Source: UBA2040 sp002384725 | GTDB lineage: Bacteria > Bacteroidota > Bacteroidia > Flavobacteriales_D > Crocinitomicaceae | NCBI GenBank assembly: GCA_963926475.1 | Contig: CAWUXE010000016.1 | Location: 130,288-194,287 of the forward strand | Reading direction: 5' to 3' | Length of the DNA: 64,000 nucleotides | In this document: piece by piece, positions 45,150-53,531 of the stretch | Layout: every line of letters begins with the position of its first letter | Numbering within the stretch: position 1 is the stretch's first letter | Notes under the pieces: model-generated | The model's database searches: none | The model's input: the letters and a program-made list of their open reading frames with translations, nothing else | What the model was told of the DNA's origin: nothing | Program-made: the position numbers and the translations under genes

Positions 45150-46225
45150 GTAAACGCATCCATATCGTGTCATTTGATGTTCCTTCTCCAGCGGATTATG
45201 GAGGTGTAATCGATGTGTTTTCGCGGGTAAAATGGTTCTCAGAAAACGGCTGGGACATTATTTTACATTGTTTTGAATACAAACGTCCTCGGGCAAAAGA
45301 ACTTGAAAAGTATACCGAAGTACATTATTACAAGCGACCTGGAGGGGTAAAATATTGGTTTTCAAAAACACCTTTTATTGTCAATACGAGGATAAATAAG
45401 GAATTGGAAAAGATTCTTAAAAACACTAAAGATGAGGTTCTTTTGGAAGGATTGCATTGTTCACATTATCTGCATCTTCAGCCAGGAAAATTCTATTTGA
45501 GAACACACAATATTGAGCATGAATATTATGCGCGTTTGGCACAAAACGCATCGACTTTCAAGAAAATATTTTTTATGTCCGAAGCCAAAAAGCTACGGTC
45601 TTACGAGTCAATTTTAGCGAAGGCGAAAGGTTTACTTGTTATTTCGAAGGCGGAATTAGCTCATTTCACACAGATTAATGCAAATTCTTTTTTTGTTCCT
45701 CCCTATTTTAAAACGGAAGAAATGTATCAGCTGACGGAACCGTTTGTGCTTTTTCAAGGCAATTTATCGGTAGAAGAAAACGACGAAGCTGCTCATTGGA
45801 TACTAGATAATGTCCAACCAAATTCTGAAGCAAGTTTTATCATTGCAGGCAAGAATCCGTCAGAGTTGCTTAGAGACAAATGTAGAACTCAAAATGTGGA
45901 ATTGATACAGAATCCTTCAACAGATGAAATGCAATTACTGATTGATTCGGCGCGAATTCATCTGTTATGGACCAACAATAGTTCAGGATTAAAATTAAAA
46001 TTCCTTAATGCAATGGCAAGTTCTGGCCATGTTATTTGTAATTCTGCTATTGTTGCGGGAAGTGGATTGTCCAATGGATTTCATATCACCGATGATTCAA
46101 AAGAAGTTTTAAGATTAGTGGACCAATTAATGGTTTTGGAGTTAGAGTTGAAAGCATGGGAATTACGCCAGAAAGACATTCGAAATGAGTTTGGCGGACT
46201 TAGTTTGGCAAAAGTTTTTCCATAA
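45146..46225 (+). CDS. Second glycosyltransferase (GT-B fold, divergent)
   Basis: A 359-residue protein starting at GTG, overlapping the previous stop (GTGA). The N-terminus HIVSFDVPSPADYGGVIDVF and ILHCFEYKRP, then THNIEHEYYARLAQN and VISKAELAHF, and in the C-terminal half FVLFQGNLSVEENDEAA, FIIAGKNP and LKLKFLNAMASSGHVI, are consistent with a GT4-type fold, but the usual E-x7-E motif is degenerate. It is more divergent than its upstream neighbour. The function, probably a second transferase of the same glycan, is inference from coupling. Confidence 0.8.
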   Translation: MSKRIHIVSFDVPSPADYGGVIDVFSRVKWFSENGWDIILHCFEYKRPRAKELEKYTEVHYYKRPGGVKYWFSKTPFIVNTRINKELEKILKNTKDEVLLEGLHCSHYLHLQPGKFYLRTHNIEHEYYARLAQNASTFKKIFFMSEAKKLRSYESILAKAKGLLVISKAELAHFTQINANSFFVPPYFKTEEMYQLTEPFVLFQGNLSVEENDEAAHWILDNVQPNSEASFIIAGKNPSELLRDKCRTQNVELIQNPSTDEMQLLIDSARIHLLWTNNSSGLKLKFLNAMASSGHVICNSAIVAGSGLSNGFHITDDSKEVLRLVDQLMVLELELKAWELRQKDIRNEFGGLSLAKVFP

Positions 46226-46320
46226 CTCTATACTCAAGCAACAACAATCAATCTAATTCCAAAGAAATAAATCTAAGAGTTGAAGAAATAAATCTTATTT
46301 TCGTTACAAATAATTAAGAT

Positions 46321-48078
46321 ATGGTACAATCGACAAAAACTACAACACCAACAAATTATGGCGGTGTAATTTCTTTAACTTCAGTATTCTTCTTCTGGGG
46401 ATTTATTGCCGCTGGGAATAGTGTTTTTATCCCGTTTTGCAAGAATTATTTTAGTTTGGATCAGTTTCAAAGTCAGCTAATCGATTTTGCATTTTATTCG
46501 GCTTATTATTTGGGAGCACTGGCTTTGTTTGTTTTTGGCAGTATCACAGGAAAAGAACTAGTGGGCTCTTGGGGATACAAGAAAAGCATAGTTTACGGCC
46601 TGCTTTTCTCGGCATTGGGAGCAGGAGCCATGATTTTAAGCGTGAATGGAAACTCTTTTTCAGGCATGTTATTAGGTCTATTTATTGTTGCTTTGGGTTT
46701 CTCCTTACAACAGACTTCGGCCAATCCGTTTATGATAGCCCTCGGTAATGAATCGACAGGGAGCAGTAGAATCAATCTTGGTGGAGGAATTAATAGTTTG
46801 GGAACAACAATTGGTCCATTGATCGTAGCGCTAGCCCTATTTGGTACAGCTGGCGCCTTGAGCGATGAAGATATTGCAGGATTAAGCTTGAGTAAAGTAA
46901 TTATTCTTTACAGTTGCGTTGGACTATTATTCTTAGGAATTGCTGTAATGTTTGGTTTTTCGAAACGAGTGCCCTCAGGAATTCGAGAGGAAAAAACAGA
47001 GAAAGCAGGCAAAGCCATGGGGATATTGTTAGTGATAACGGGATTGTTGTTTATATGTTTTGCCCCTGTTTTTGGTTCGTACAGAAGTGAGGAAGCCAAA
47101 CAATTGGTAGAATTAAATCACGATATGGAATTGGCAATACTGGATGCGCAAGGAGAACCCTTAAAGGATTTTACACCACTCCAGATTGAGCTTCAAATGG
47201 ATATTCAAAACACAATTGAAGAAATAAAGGTACCTCTAGAGGAGAAAAGAATGCTTTGGTTATTGGGTGGTTTGGCCGTGATTTTGGCCGGAATTGCCTA
47301 TGCTTCGATCAAAGGGAGTTCGGAAAAGAAAGGCTGGGGCGCCATGCAATATCCACAATTGACTTTGGGAATGCTGGCTATTTTCATATATGTTGGAGTT
47401 GAAGTTGCCGTGGGAAGTAATTTAGGGGAACTCATGAAAAAACCATCCTTCGGTGGATTATCTGCATCTGAAATCGCACCTTATGTGGCCATGTTTTGGG
47501 GAAGTTTAATGATAGGACGTTGGACGGGTGCCATCAATGCATTTGATCTAGAACAAAAGACAAAAAATATCCTTCGATTTGTTGTGCCACTCGTTGCTTT
47601 TGGAATAGTATTGGCTTTGAGTTCCGCGTCTGGTTATGATGTGAGCGCATTGTATTGGTATGTACTGTGTGTTTTTGTGCAGATAGCAGCATTCTTTTAC
47701 ACCAATGATAAACCGGCAAAAACCTTGTTGACCTTTGGTGGTTTAGGCGTGATTGCAACCTGTTTTGGTGTATTTGGAAGCGGAGTTGTGGCAATTTACG
47801 GAGTGCTTTCCGCGGGATTATTCCTCTCGATTATGTGGCCTTGTATATTCTCATTATCCTTAGCTGGATTGGGGAAATACCAAGCACAAGGTTCCGCTTT
47901 CTTGGTGATGATGATTTTAGGAGGAGGAATTATTCCACCAATTCAAGGGAAATTAGCCGATATTATTGACATACAATGGTCATATCTGGTTTCTGTAGCT
48001 TGCTTTGTATTCTTGGCTTGGTTCGCATATCGTGTTAGAGGTATTTTGAAAAGTCAGAATGTTTCTTTTGATGAGTAG
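46321..48078 (+). CDS. FucP/GluP-like sugar MFS transporter with a large central insertion
   Basis: A 585-residue inner-membrane transporter. The first half (about 15-215) and last half (about 350-580) have the family pattern: VFFFWGFIAAGNSVFIPFCK, FYSAYYLGALALFVFG, GFSLQQTSANPFMIALG, RINLGGGINSLGTTIGPL and MIGRWTGAI. Relatives such as FucP and glucose/galactose permeases have about 410-440 residues and 12 helices. Here an additional helix (about 233-252), an acidic segment of about 60 residues and another helix (about 312-328) sit in the centre, suggesting 14 helices. A proton-coupled sugar uptake role is likely; the sugar is unknown. Confidence 0.88.
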   Translation: MVQSTKTTTPTNYGGVISLTSVFFFWGFIAAGNSVFIPFCKNYFSLDQFQSQLIDFAFYSAYYLGALALFVFGSITGKELVGSWGYKKSIVYGLLFSALGAGAMILSVNGNSFSGMLLGLFIVALGFSLQQTSANPFMIALGNESTGSSRINLGGGINSLGTTIGPLIVALALFGTAGALSDEDIAGLSLSKVIILYSCVGLLFLGIAVMFGFSKRVPSGIREEKTEKAGKAMGILLVITGLLFICFAPVFGSYRSEEAKQLVELNHDMELAILDAQGEPLKDFTPLQIELQMDIQNTIEEIKVPLEEKRMLWLLGGLAVILAGIAYASIKGSSEKKGWGAMQYPQLTLGMLAIFIYVGVEVAVGSNLGELMKKPSFGGLSASEIAPYVAMFWGSLMIGRWTGAINAFDLEQKTKNILRFVVPLVAFGIVLALSSASGYDVSALYWYVLCVFVQIAAFFYTNDKPAKTLLTFGGLGVIATCFGVFGSGVVAIYGVLSAGLFLSIMWPCIFSLSLAGLGKYQAQGSAFLVMMILGGGIIPPIQGKLADIIDIQWSYLVSVACFVFLAWFAYRVRGILKSQNVSFDE

Positions 48079-48173
48079 TAATTGGAGGGGCGATTGAATT
48101 TGTTTGTGAATTGAGGATGAAAGCGAACTCATAACTATCTGAACATCAAGAGAATTTTGAAATTTTTGTAATC

Positions 48174-48193
48174 TTAAAATTCGCGAATTTTAA
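48174..48193. promoter_or_regulatory. 20-base perfect palindrome upstream of the di-haem peroxidase gene
   Basis: TTAAAATTCGCGAATTTTAA is its own reverse complement. It lies about 117 bases before the ATG at 48311 and about 100 bases before the promoter. Possible operator or weak hairpin. Confidence 0.4.
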
Positions 48194-48276
48194 AGAGAAA
48201 ATGTTGTTTGGAATTCCAATAACCCAAAACCGCAGACTATCTACCGCGACTGATAATTTTTTAGACAACTTCACAT

Positions 48277-48307
48277 TTGAAAAACTAACTCAATTATCCT
48301 ATTTTTG
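48277..48307 (+). promoter_or_regulatory. Promoter of the first di-haem peroxidase gene, leaderless type
   Basis: TTG (48277-48279, in ATTTG) and TATTTTTG (48300-48307) are exactly 20 bases apart. Only AAG separates the box from the ATG at 48311, so the transcript should begin at the start codon. Confidence 0.65.
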
Positions 48308-48310
48308 AAG

Positions 48311-49303
48311 ATGCGCATCCTGATTATTCTCCTAGTTCTCCTTTCTCTATCAAGTTTGACCATCATTAAGCTTAAAAACTCAAATGGAGTATTTAAACGC
48401 CTCCCTACTTATTTCCCGAAAATGGATATTCCAGAAGGCAACAAAATCACAAAATCAAGAGTCGCTTTAGGCAAAAAACTCTTTTTTGATAAAAGATTAT
48501 CCATTGATGGAACTATTGCGTGCAATACTTGTCATCATCCAGCGATGGCTTTTGCAGATAACCAAGCAATTACTCCTGGGGTCCAAGGGCGATTGGGAAC
48601 TCGGAATGCTCCGACCTTGACAAATGTGGGCTTCAACTCAACTTATTTATTCGACGGGTTTTTGGAAACTTTGGAAAAACAAGCCATTGTTCCCATCGAA
48701 GAGCATGCTGAAATGGCCTTCAATATTGTTGAAATTACCAAGCGATTGAAATCTGTTCCCGAATACCAAAAGTTAGCGCAAAAAGCATACAAAAGAGACC
48801 TGGATCCGTATGTAATTACTCGAGCATTAGGAACATTTCAGAGAACATTGGTTAGCTACCAATCTAAATACGATTTGTCCTTGAAAAACAAAGAAAAGTT
48901 GAGTGAATCAGAAAGAAAAGGGAAAGATTTATTTTTCAATACGCTGCATTGTACGCAATGTCACAACGGGTTCAATTTCACCGATTTTTCGACAAAAAAC
49001 AATGGTCTTTATCCAGTTTATCCAGATTCTGGACGAATGCGTGTTACTAAATTAGAAACAGATAGAGATTTGTTTAAAGTCCCCACTTTGCGCAATATAG
49101 GATTGACAGCACCTTATATGCACGATGGAAGCGTTAAAACGCTCGATGAAGTAATCAGACATTATGAATCAGGGGGCTTTCCAAATAAAAACAAAAGTCC
49201 TCACCTGAAACCTTTTGTGCTTTCAGATGAGGACAGAAAAAATTTAATTTCCTTTTTAAACGCCTTGACAGATCAAAAATTTATTTATCGACATACCCAT
49301 TAA
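48311..49303 (+). CDS. Di-haem cytochrome c peroxidase / MauG-family protein
   Basis: I start at the ATG at 48311 (330 residues); a TTG at 48305 would lie inside the promoter -7 box. An N-terminal hydrophobic segment (about 3-19) anchors or exports the protein. Two c-type haem sites are present: CNTCHH (about residue 71) and CTQCHN (about 218). VPTLRNIGLTAPYMHDGSVK and VIRHYESGG are typical of the CcpA/MauG family, which either reduces hydrogen peroxide or performs oxidative protein modification. It is convergent with a second such gene (stops overlap by four bases). Peroxidase versus MauG-like modifier cannot be decided by eye. Confidence 0.88.
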   Translation: MRILIILLVLLSLSSLTIIKLKNSNGVFKRLPTYFPKMDIPEGNKITKSRVALGKKLFFDKRLSIDGTIACNTCHHPAMAFADNQAITPGVQGRLGTRNAPTLTNVGFNSTYLFDGFLETLEKQAIVPIEEHAEMAFNIVEITKRLKSVPEYQKLAQKAYKRDLDPYVITRALGTFQRTLVSYQSKYDLSLKNKEKLSESERKGKDLFFNTLHCTQCHNGFNFTDFSTKNNGLYPVYPDSGRMRVTKLETDRDLFKVPTLRNIGLTAPYMHDGSVKTLDEVIRHYESGGFPNKNKSPHLKPFVLSDEDRKNLISFLNALTDQKFIYRHTH

Positions 49304-49309
49304 AATGGG
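49296..49309. terminator. Small symmetric hairpin across the two overlapping stop codons
   Basis: CCCAT-TAAA-ATGGG covers the stop codons of both convergent genes. It has no good T-run, so its role as a two-way terminator is weak. Confidence 0.3.
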
Positions 49310-50388
49310 CTAGAAAAACGCTGATCGGTTAGAAATGAATGATCGGTCAAAGTCTTTAAGAAATTCACCAAATCTATTTTATCCTGAGCGTTGAGCATTA
49401 ATCCAGAGAATTGTGTGTTTAAAATTGCGGGATCAACTGTAGAAGAACTTTGAATTCCAGCATTATAATGATCCACGACCTCTTCTAAAGTAGTCAATCG
49501 ACCATCGTGCATATATGGGAAAGTAACTTCAATGTTTCTGAGCGTTGGAACTTTAAATTTGGCCTTATCTGAAGCATTCAAGGTAACATTCATGTAGCCA
49601 TCATCCAACATATTCGCATCGATGTCCAATCCATTGTTCATGTACTGATCATTTTCGAAATTGCTTCCAGAATGACAATGTGCGCAATCTGCACCTGACA
49701 AATTAGGAAAACCAGGGTTGTATTCTGCAAAAAACAGTTGTCGTCCATGTTCTTCACTTGGTGTAAGAGAAGCTAAACCGGCCAGAAATCTATCGTATTT
49801 CGAATTTCCTGAAACGAGCGTGAACATAAAGGCTTCCATGGCCAAACTCATTTTTTCTGAAGTGATTTCTTCTGTACCAAAGGCTCTTTTAAACTGGTCC
49901 TTATAAATTGTCTTTGCCGACAATTTGACCACGACATTCGGTAACGTTTCATGCATTTCAAGTACATCTTGAATTGGTTTTAAGCTTTGCTCGCGCAATG
50001 TTGCAGCCCGCCCATCCCAAAAGAATCCATTTGAATTCCACGCCATATTGACAATTGCCATGGCTTGTCTTCCGCCTGGTAGTCCGTCTATTCCTATTGA
50101 GAATTGATTGATATCTGAAAAAGCATTCGCTTGATTGTGACAACTTGCACAAGACATGGAGTTATCACCAGACAATGATTTTTCATAGAAAAGCATTCTG
50201 CCCAATTGCACTTTCGCTTTCGTTAAAGGATTGTCAGCAGGAAGATTGGGGGCAGCAAGAGTGTTGCCATAATCGAGGATATATGGTTCGGACTCTAAAA
50301 ACACACCGTCAATTCCACTGACTGATTTTTTACACGAAAAGGCGATTACAATTAAAACAAATGCAGAAAATAATATTCTGTAAATCAT
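49300..50388 (-). CDS. Second di-haem peroxidase, lipoprotein, MbnH-like
   Basis: A 362-residue lipoprotein (signal ending AFSC, Cys 19). Haem sites are CASCHN (about residue 80) and CAHCHS (about 230). Other family blocks are LGRMLFYEKSLSGDNSMSC, GGRQAMAIVNMAWNSNGFF, FKVPTLRNIEVTFPYMHDGR and TLEEVVDHYNAG. The gene starts 10 bases after the MbnP-like gene, in one transcript. MbnH, a MauG relative, oxidises a Trp of MbnP to kynurenine so that MbnP can bind copper, so this partner arrangement suggests the same reaction. Which of the two di-haem proteins does it is inference; this one is the neighbour. Confidence 0.88.
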   Translation of the reverse strand: MIYRILFSAFVLIVIAFSCKKSVSGIDGVFLESEPYILDYGNTLAAPNLPADNPLTKAKVQLGRMLFYEKSLSGDNSMSCASCHNQANAFSDINQFSIGIDGLPGGRQAMAIVNMAWNSNGFFWDGRAATLREQSLKPIQDVLEMHETLPNVVVKLSAKTIYKDQFKRAFGTEEITSEKMSLAMEAFMFTLVSGNSKYDRFLAGLASLTPSEEHGRQLFFAEYNPGFPNLSGADCAHCHSGSNFENDQYMNNGLDIDANMLDDGYMNVTLNASDKAKFKVPTLRNIEVTFPYMHDGRLTTLEEVVDHYNAGIQSSSTVDPAILNTQFSGLMLNAQDKIDLVNFLKTLTDHSFLTDQRFSSPF

Positions 50389-50398
50389 GTTTTAAGTT

Positions 50399-51358
50399 TT
50401 AGTTGTTCAAGACCTTCTTCGAGAATAGTTTATCATTATTTTGATAAAAATCTAAAATGTAAAATCCTTTGTTTTTCAATGAGATATCCAATTTATTTTG
50501 ACCATCAACCAAGACATGTTCTTGAATCAATTTTCCTGTTAGGTCAAATATCTTGATGCTATTTCCAATAAAATTGACAGGTGTAGAAATCGTAAGTGAT
50601 CCATTCGAAGGAATTGGATAAACACTTGTGTTCTCCGCAATGCTTTCTATCAAACCAGCCAAACTGGCGCTAGGTGAATAGACATAGTTTTTGAAATTTG
50701 CTATCATCACAGCTGCTTCTTGATTTTCGCCATGCACAACAACCCCTTGTGAAATATTGACATTCTCTAATGCACGATTGTAATCCGCATCAACATTGAC
50801 GAAATATTCGCCATTGAATAAATTTCCAACAGCCATTACTGTAGTTTCGTAGTAATTTGCATCACCTAAACCGTGCAACTCTGTAGTTTGATTCATTGCA
50901 GTTCCCGTTTTCCCTTCCAAAGCGATAAAACGGTAACCAGATGTCCAGCCCCAATGCATAGATGGTGATTGAAATGAAAGAGGTGTACCAGACGGTTGAA
51001 CAGAAGGATCTTGATGGTTTACAGGAGTGTGTACGCCAATGTGAAATTTGATTCCTTCAATGTTTGTAACGTTATAAGAACCCAATGCGATGGAAGTTTG
51101 TTCATTCGCTTTCACGATTGCTACAACTGAACTTGGCACCGTTGTGATCATTCCTCCGTCATGGATAATTGTGAACTTCGTCATATAGTATTCCATACGC
51201 GTCAGTTTAAAATTACCGTTCGACATATTGTTTTGCGAAGGTTGATTGTAAGCAAAATCTGCTGTACCAAGTTTGTGGTAAATATTCAAGTTTACTGGGG
51301 TTTGACTGAATCCGCTGAATGCGAAAGTCATTAATAGCGATGTATAAAGGGCTTTCAT
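50399..51358 (-). CDS. MbnP-like copper-binding protein with T9SS type A sorting domain
   Basis: I start at the ATG at 51358 (319 residues), giving MKALYTSLLMTFAFSGFSQ as signal peptide; an ATG at 51376 would add six residues. The main domain matches MbnP: LNIYHKLGTADFAYN, FKLTRMEYYMTKFTI, IEGIKFHIGVHTPVNHQDP and MHWGWTSGYRFIALEGKTG, which holds conserved Trp residues. A T9SS type A domain ends the protein (about 240-319; VYPIPSNGSLTIS, GFYILDFYQ). MbnP proteins bind copper after a Trp is converted to kynurenine. A T9SS tag implies surface or secreted copper binding. A di-haem gene follows after 10 bases. Confidence 0.8.
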   Translation of the reverse strand: MKALYTSLLMTFAFSGFSQTPVNLNIYHKLGTADFAYNQPSQNNMSNGNFKLTRMEYYMTKFTIIHDGGMITTVPSSVVAIVKANEQTSIALGSYNVTNIEGIKFHIGVHTPVNHQDPSVQPSGTPLSFQSPSMHWGWTSGYRFIALEGKTGTAMNQTTELHGLGDANYYETTVMAVGNLFNGEYFVNVDADYNRALENVNISQGVVVHGENQEAAVMIANFKNYVYSPSASLAGLIESIAENTSVYPIPSNGSLTISTPVNFIGNSIKIFDLTGKLIQEHVLVDGQNKLDISLKNKGFYILDFYQNNDKLFSKKVLNN

Positions 51359-51513
51359 GATAATTTTTTTTTGCAAGTTAATAATTTAAGCACAATAACC
51401 CATTATCCTGAACAAAGAATCAGATGTAGCAAATCCGAATCAAATGATGTAGTTGGAGTAATTATTCCAGTTTTAGCGGATAAAATTATTCAATTAGGAT
51501 TGTTTATGATTCT

Positions 51514-51615
51514 TCACTCGCCGCAATCCTCACACCCCTTCTTCGGCTTTCGAAACCGAAAAAACAAGGAAGCAAGTGCTCCAACCAATAATAGAATGGC
51601 GATTATTTCCTGCAT
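51514..51615 (-). CDS. FeoB-associated Cys-rich membrane protein
   Basis: A 33-residue protein (ATG at 51615): MQEIIAILLLVGALASLFFR, one transmembrane helix, then a basic stretch (RFRKPKK) and the Cys pair CEDC at residues 28-31. This is the form of FeoB-associated small proteins. It starts one base after the feoB stop, in the feoA-feoB transcript. It may bind Fe2+ or assist FeoB; the mechanism is not known. Confidence 0.8.
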   Translation of the reverse strand: MQEIIAILLLVGALASLFFRFRKPKKGCEDCGE

Positions 51616-51616
51616 C

Positions 51617-53530
51617 TTAAGATAAGATTTGATACGTTATCCATGCTGCAAGATAAGCAATTACGCCCATACTGACCAATTGCAAAATCGGCCATTTCCA
51701 CGAATTGGTTTCTTTCTTCACTACAGCAACGGTTGCCATACATTGAAGGGCGTAAACATAAAACACCATCAAAGAAACACCTGTCGCTAAAGTATAAACA
51801 GGTTGACCACTCTTAAAGGTTTGGCTTCGCATTTTATCCAACAAAGTCTTTGAGTTTTCGTCGGAATCATGCACAGAATAGATAGTCGCCATTGTTCCGA
51901 CAAAAACTTCACGCGCGGCAAAAGAGGCAATTAATCCTATCCCAATTTTCCAATCGTAACCTAATGGACGAAGAACGGGTTCAATCGTTTGCCCCATTAT
52001 TCCGATGTATGAATTCTCCAATCTCAATGCGGCCAATTCTCCTTCGTTTTCGACTGTTGTACCAAAAGCTTCAGCTTCCAAAGCAGAAACGTGGCCTTTT
52101 GGACCATACGAGGCGGTAAACCAAATTAAAATGGAAATTGTAAGGATAATTTTACCTGCATCGAAAACGAAACTTCGAGTTTTCGCCCACATCGTAACGA
52201 TAACATTTCCCCATCGAGGACCTTTATAGGGGGGTAGTTCAAGAAGTAAGAAACTTTTGTCTTTGCTTTTGATAAACATTTTCATAACCACTGCCATCAA
52301 CAAAGCGGAAACCAATCCCAAAAGGTAAAGACCCAATAAAACCAATCCCTGAAGATTGATGAATCCTAAAACTTCTTTGTCTGGGATAACAATTGCAATC
52401 AGTACAGTATAAACAGGTATTCGAGCGCTACAACTCATCAGCGGAGCAACGAAAATGGTAATTAAACGCTCTTTCCAGTTCGCAATTGTTCGCGCCGCCA
52501 TAATCCCAGGAATGGCACACGCCAAGGAAGAAATTAAGGGTACAACGCTTCGGCCATTTAATCCCAAAGGCCTCATTAATCTATCCATTAGAAAAATAAC
52601 GCGCGATAAATACCCCGTTTCTTCTAATACCCCGAGGAAGAAAAATAGCAGGGCGATTTGAGGAATGAATATGAGGACTCCGCCAATTCCAGGTAAAATT
52701 CCGTCGGAGAGCAATTCGGTTAAGACACCTGGCGGTAGATTGTTGTGCAATGCTTCAGTTATCCAACTGAACCCCATATCTATCCAATCCATTGGGTAAC
52801 TGGCCAAGGCAAAAACACTTTGAAAAATGATAAAAAGCACCAAAATGAAAATACCATATCCCAAAACAGGGTGGGCAAACCCTTTGTCTAAAATAAAACG
52901 ATCTCGGTTGTCTTTTTCACGCGTTTGACAAGCTTCAACTAAACTTTCAATTTTATTTCTTCTGTTTAAAGTATCGGTATTTTGTTCTTCAGCGTCCGCT
53001 CTAAAAGGGAAAACGGTTTTAGTTTTAGACTCAAAAGAAATTGATTTTATTGCCTCCAACAAACGCTTTTTTCCTAGTCCAACTCGAGCATTCATTTCAA
53101 TGATTTGCATATCAGGATAAGCAGCTGAAAGTTTGTCTAAGTCCGTTTTTAATCCAGCTCGAGAAGAAACATCGGCCATGTTTAGTACCAGAATATTCGG
53201 TATATTCAGTTCATATATTTGATCAAAAAGCAAGAGATTACGCTCTAAATTCGATGAATCAACAACCGTGATGATCGCATTTGGATGAGCATCATGTTCT
53301 GAATTAGAAAGCACATCCATCACAATTTGTTCTTCACCACTGTTCGGAAAAAGGCTATATACACCAGGGAAATCAATCATTTGATAATCCGGAGCGCCAT
53401 TAATTTTTCCAGATTTTAATTCAACTGTGACTCCCGTAAAATTCCCCACCTTTTGGTTGAGACCAGTCATCAAATTGAAAACGGAACTTTTGCCTGTATT
53501 TGGATTGCCGAGTATGGCGATTTTCTTCAT
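51617..53530 (-). CDS. feoB: Ferrous iron transport protein B
   Basis: A 637-residue inner-membrane Fe2+ transporter. The N-terminal GTPase domain has G1 GNPNTGKSSVFN (residues 8-19), the switch region NFTGVTVELKSG, G3 DFPGVYSL and G4 VLNMADV. A helical linker leads to the membrane part with about nine helices, including GILPGIGGVLIFIPQIALLF, the conserved Cys in SSLACAIPGIMAARTI and a gate-like VAPLMSCSARIPVY. It is shorter than the E. coli protein, mainly in the N-terminal linker and C-terminal end. feoA starts just upstream (one base) and the small Cys protein follows. Confidence 0.97.
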   Translation of the reverse strand: MKKIAILGNPNTGKSSVFNLMTGLNQKVGNFTGVTVELKSGKINGAPDYQMIDFPGVYSLFPNSGEEQIVMDVLSNSEHDAHPNAIITVVDSSNLERNLLLFDQIYELNIPNILVLNMADVSSRAGLKTDLDKLSAAYPDMQIIEMNARVGLGKKRLLEAIKSISFESKTKTVFPFRADAEEQNTDTLNRRNKIESLVEACQTREKDNRDRFILDKGFAHPVLGYGIFILVLFIIFQSVFALASYPMDWIDMGFSWITEALHNNLPPGVLTELLSDGILPGIGGVLIFIPQIALLFFFLGVLEETGYLSRVIFLMDRLMRPLGLNGRSVVPLISSLACAIPGIMAARTIANWKERLITIFVAPLMSCSARIPVYTVLIAIVIPDKEVLGFINLQGLVLLGLYLLGLVSALLMAVVMKMFIKSKDKSFLLLELPPYKGPRWGNVIVTMWAKTRSFVFDAGKIILTISILIWFTASYGPKGHVSALEAEAFGTTVENEGELAALRLENSYIGIMGQTIEPVLRPLGYDWKIGIGLIASFAAREVFVGTMATIYSVHDSDENSKTLLDKMRSQTFKSGQPVYTLATGVSLMVFYVYALQCMATVAVVKKETNSWKWPILQLVSMGVIAYLAAWITYQILS

Positions 53531-53531
53531 C

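Noticed and set aside
51371..51625. 84-codon plus-strand frame in the spacer before feoB
   Set aside because: It covers the antisense of the 33-residue Cys-pair protein and a non-coding spacer; the minus-strand protein is much more credible.
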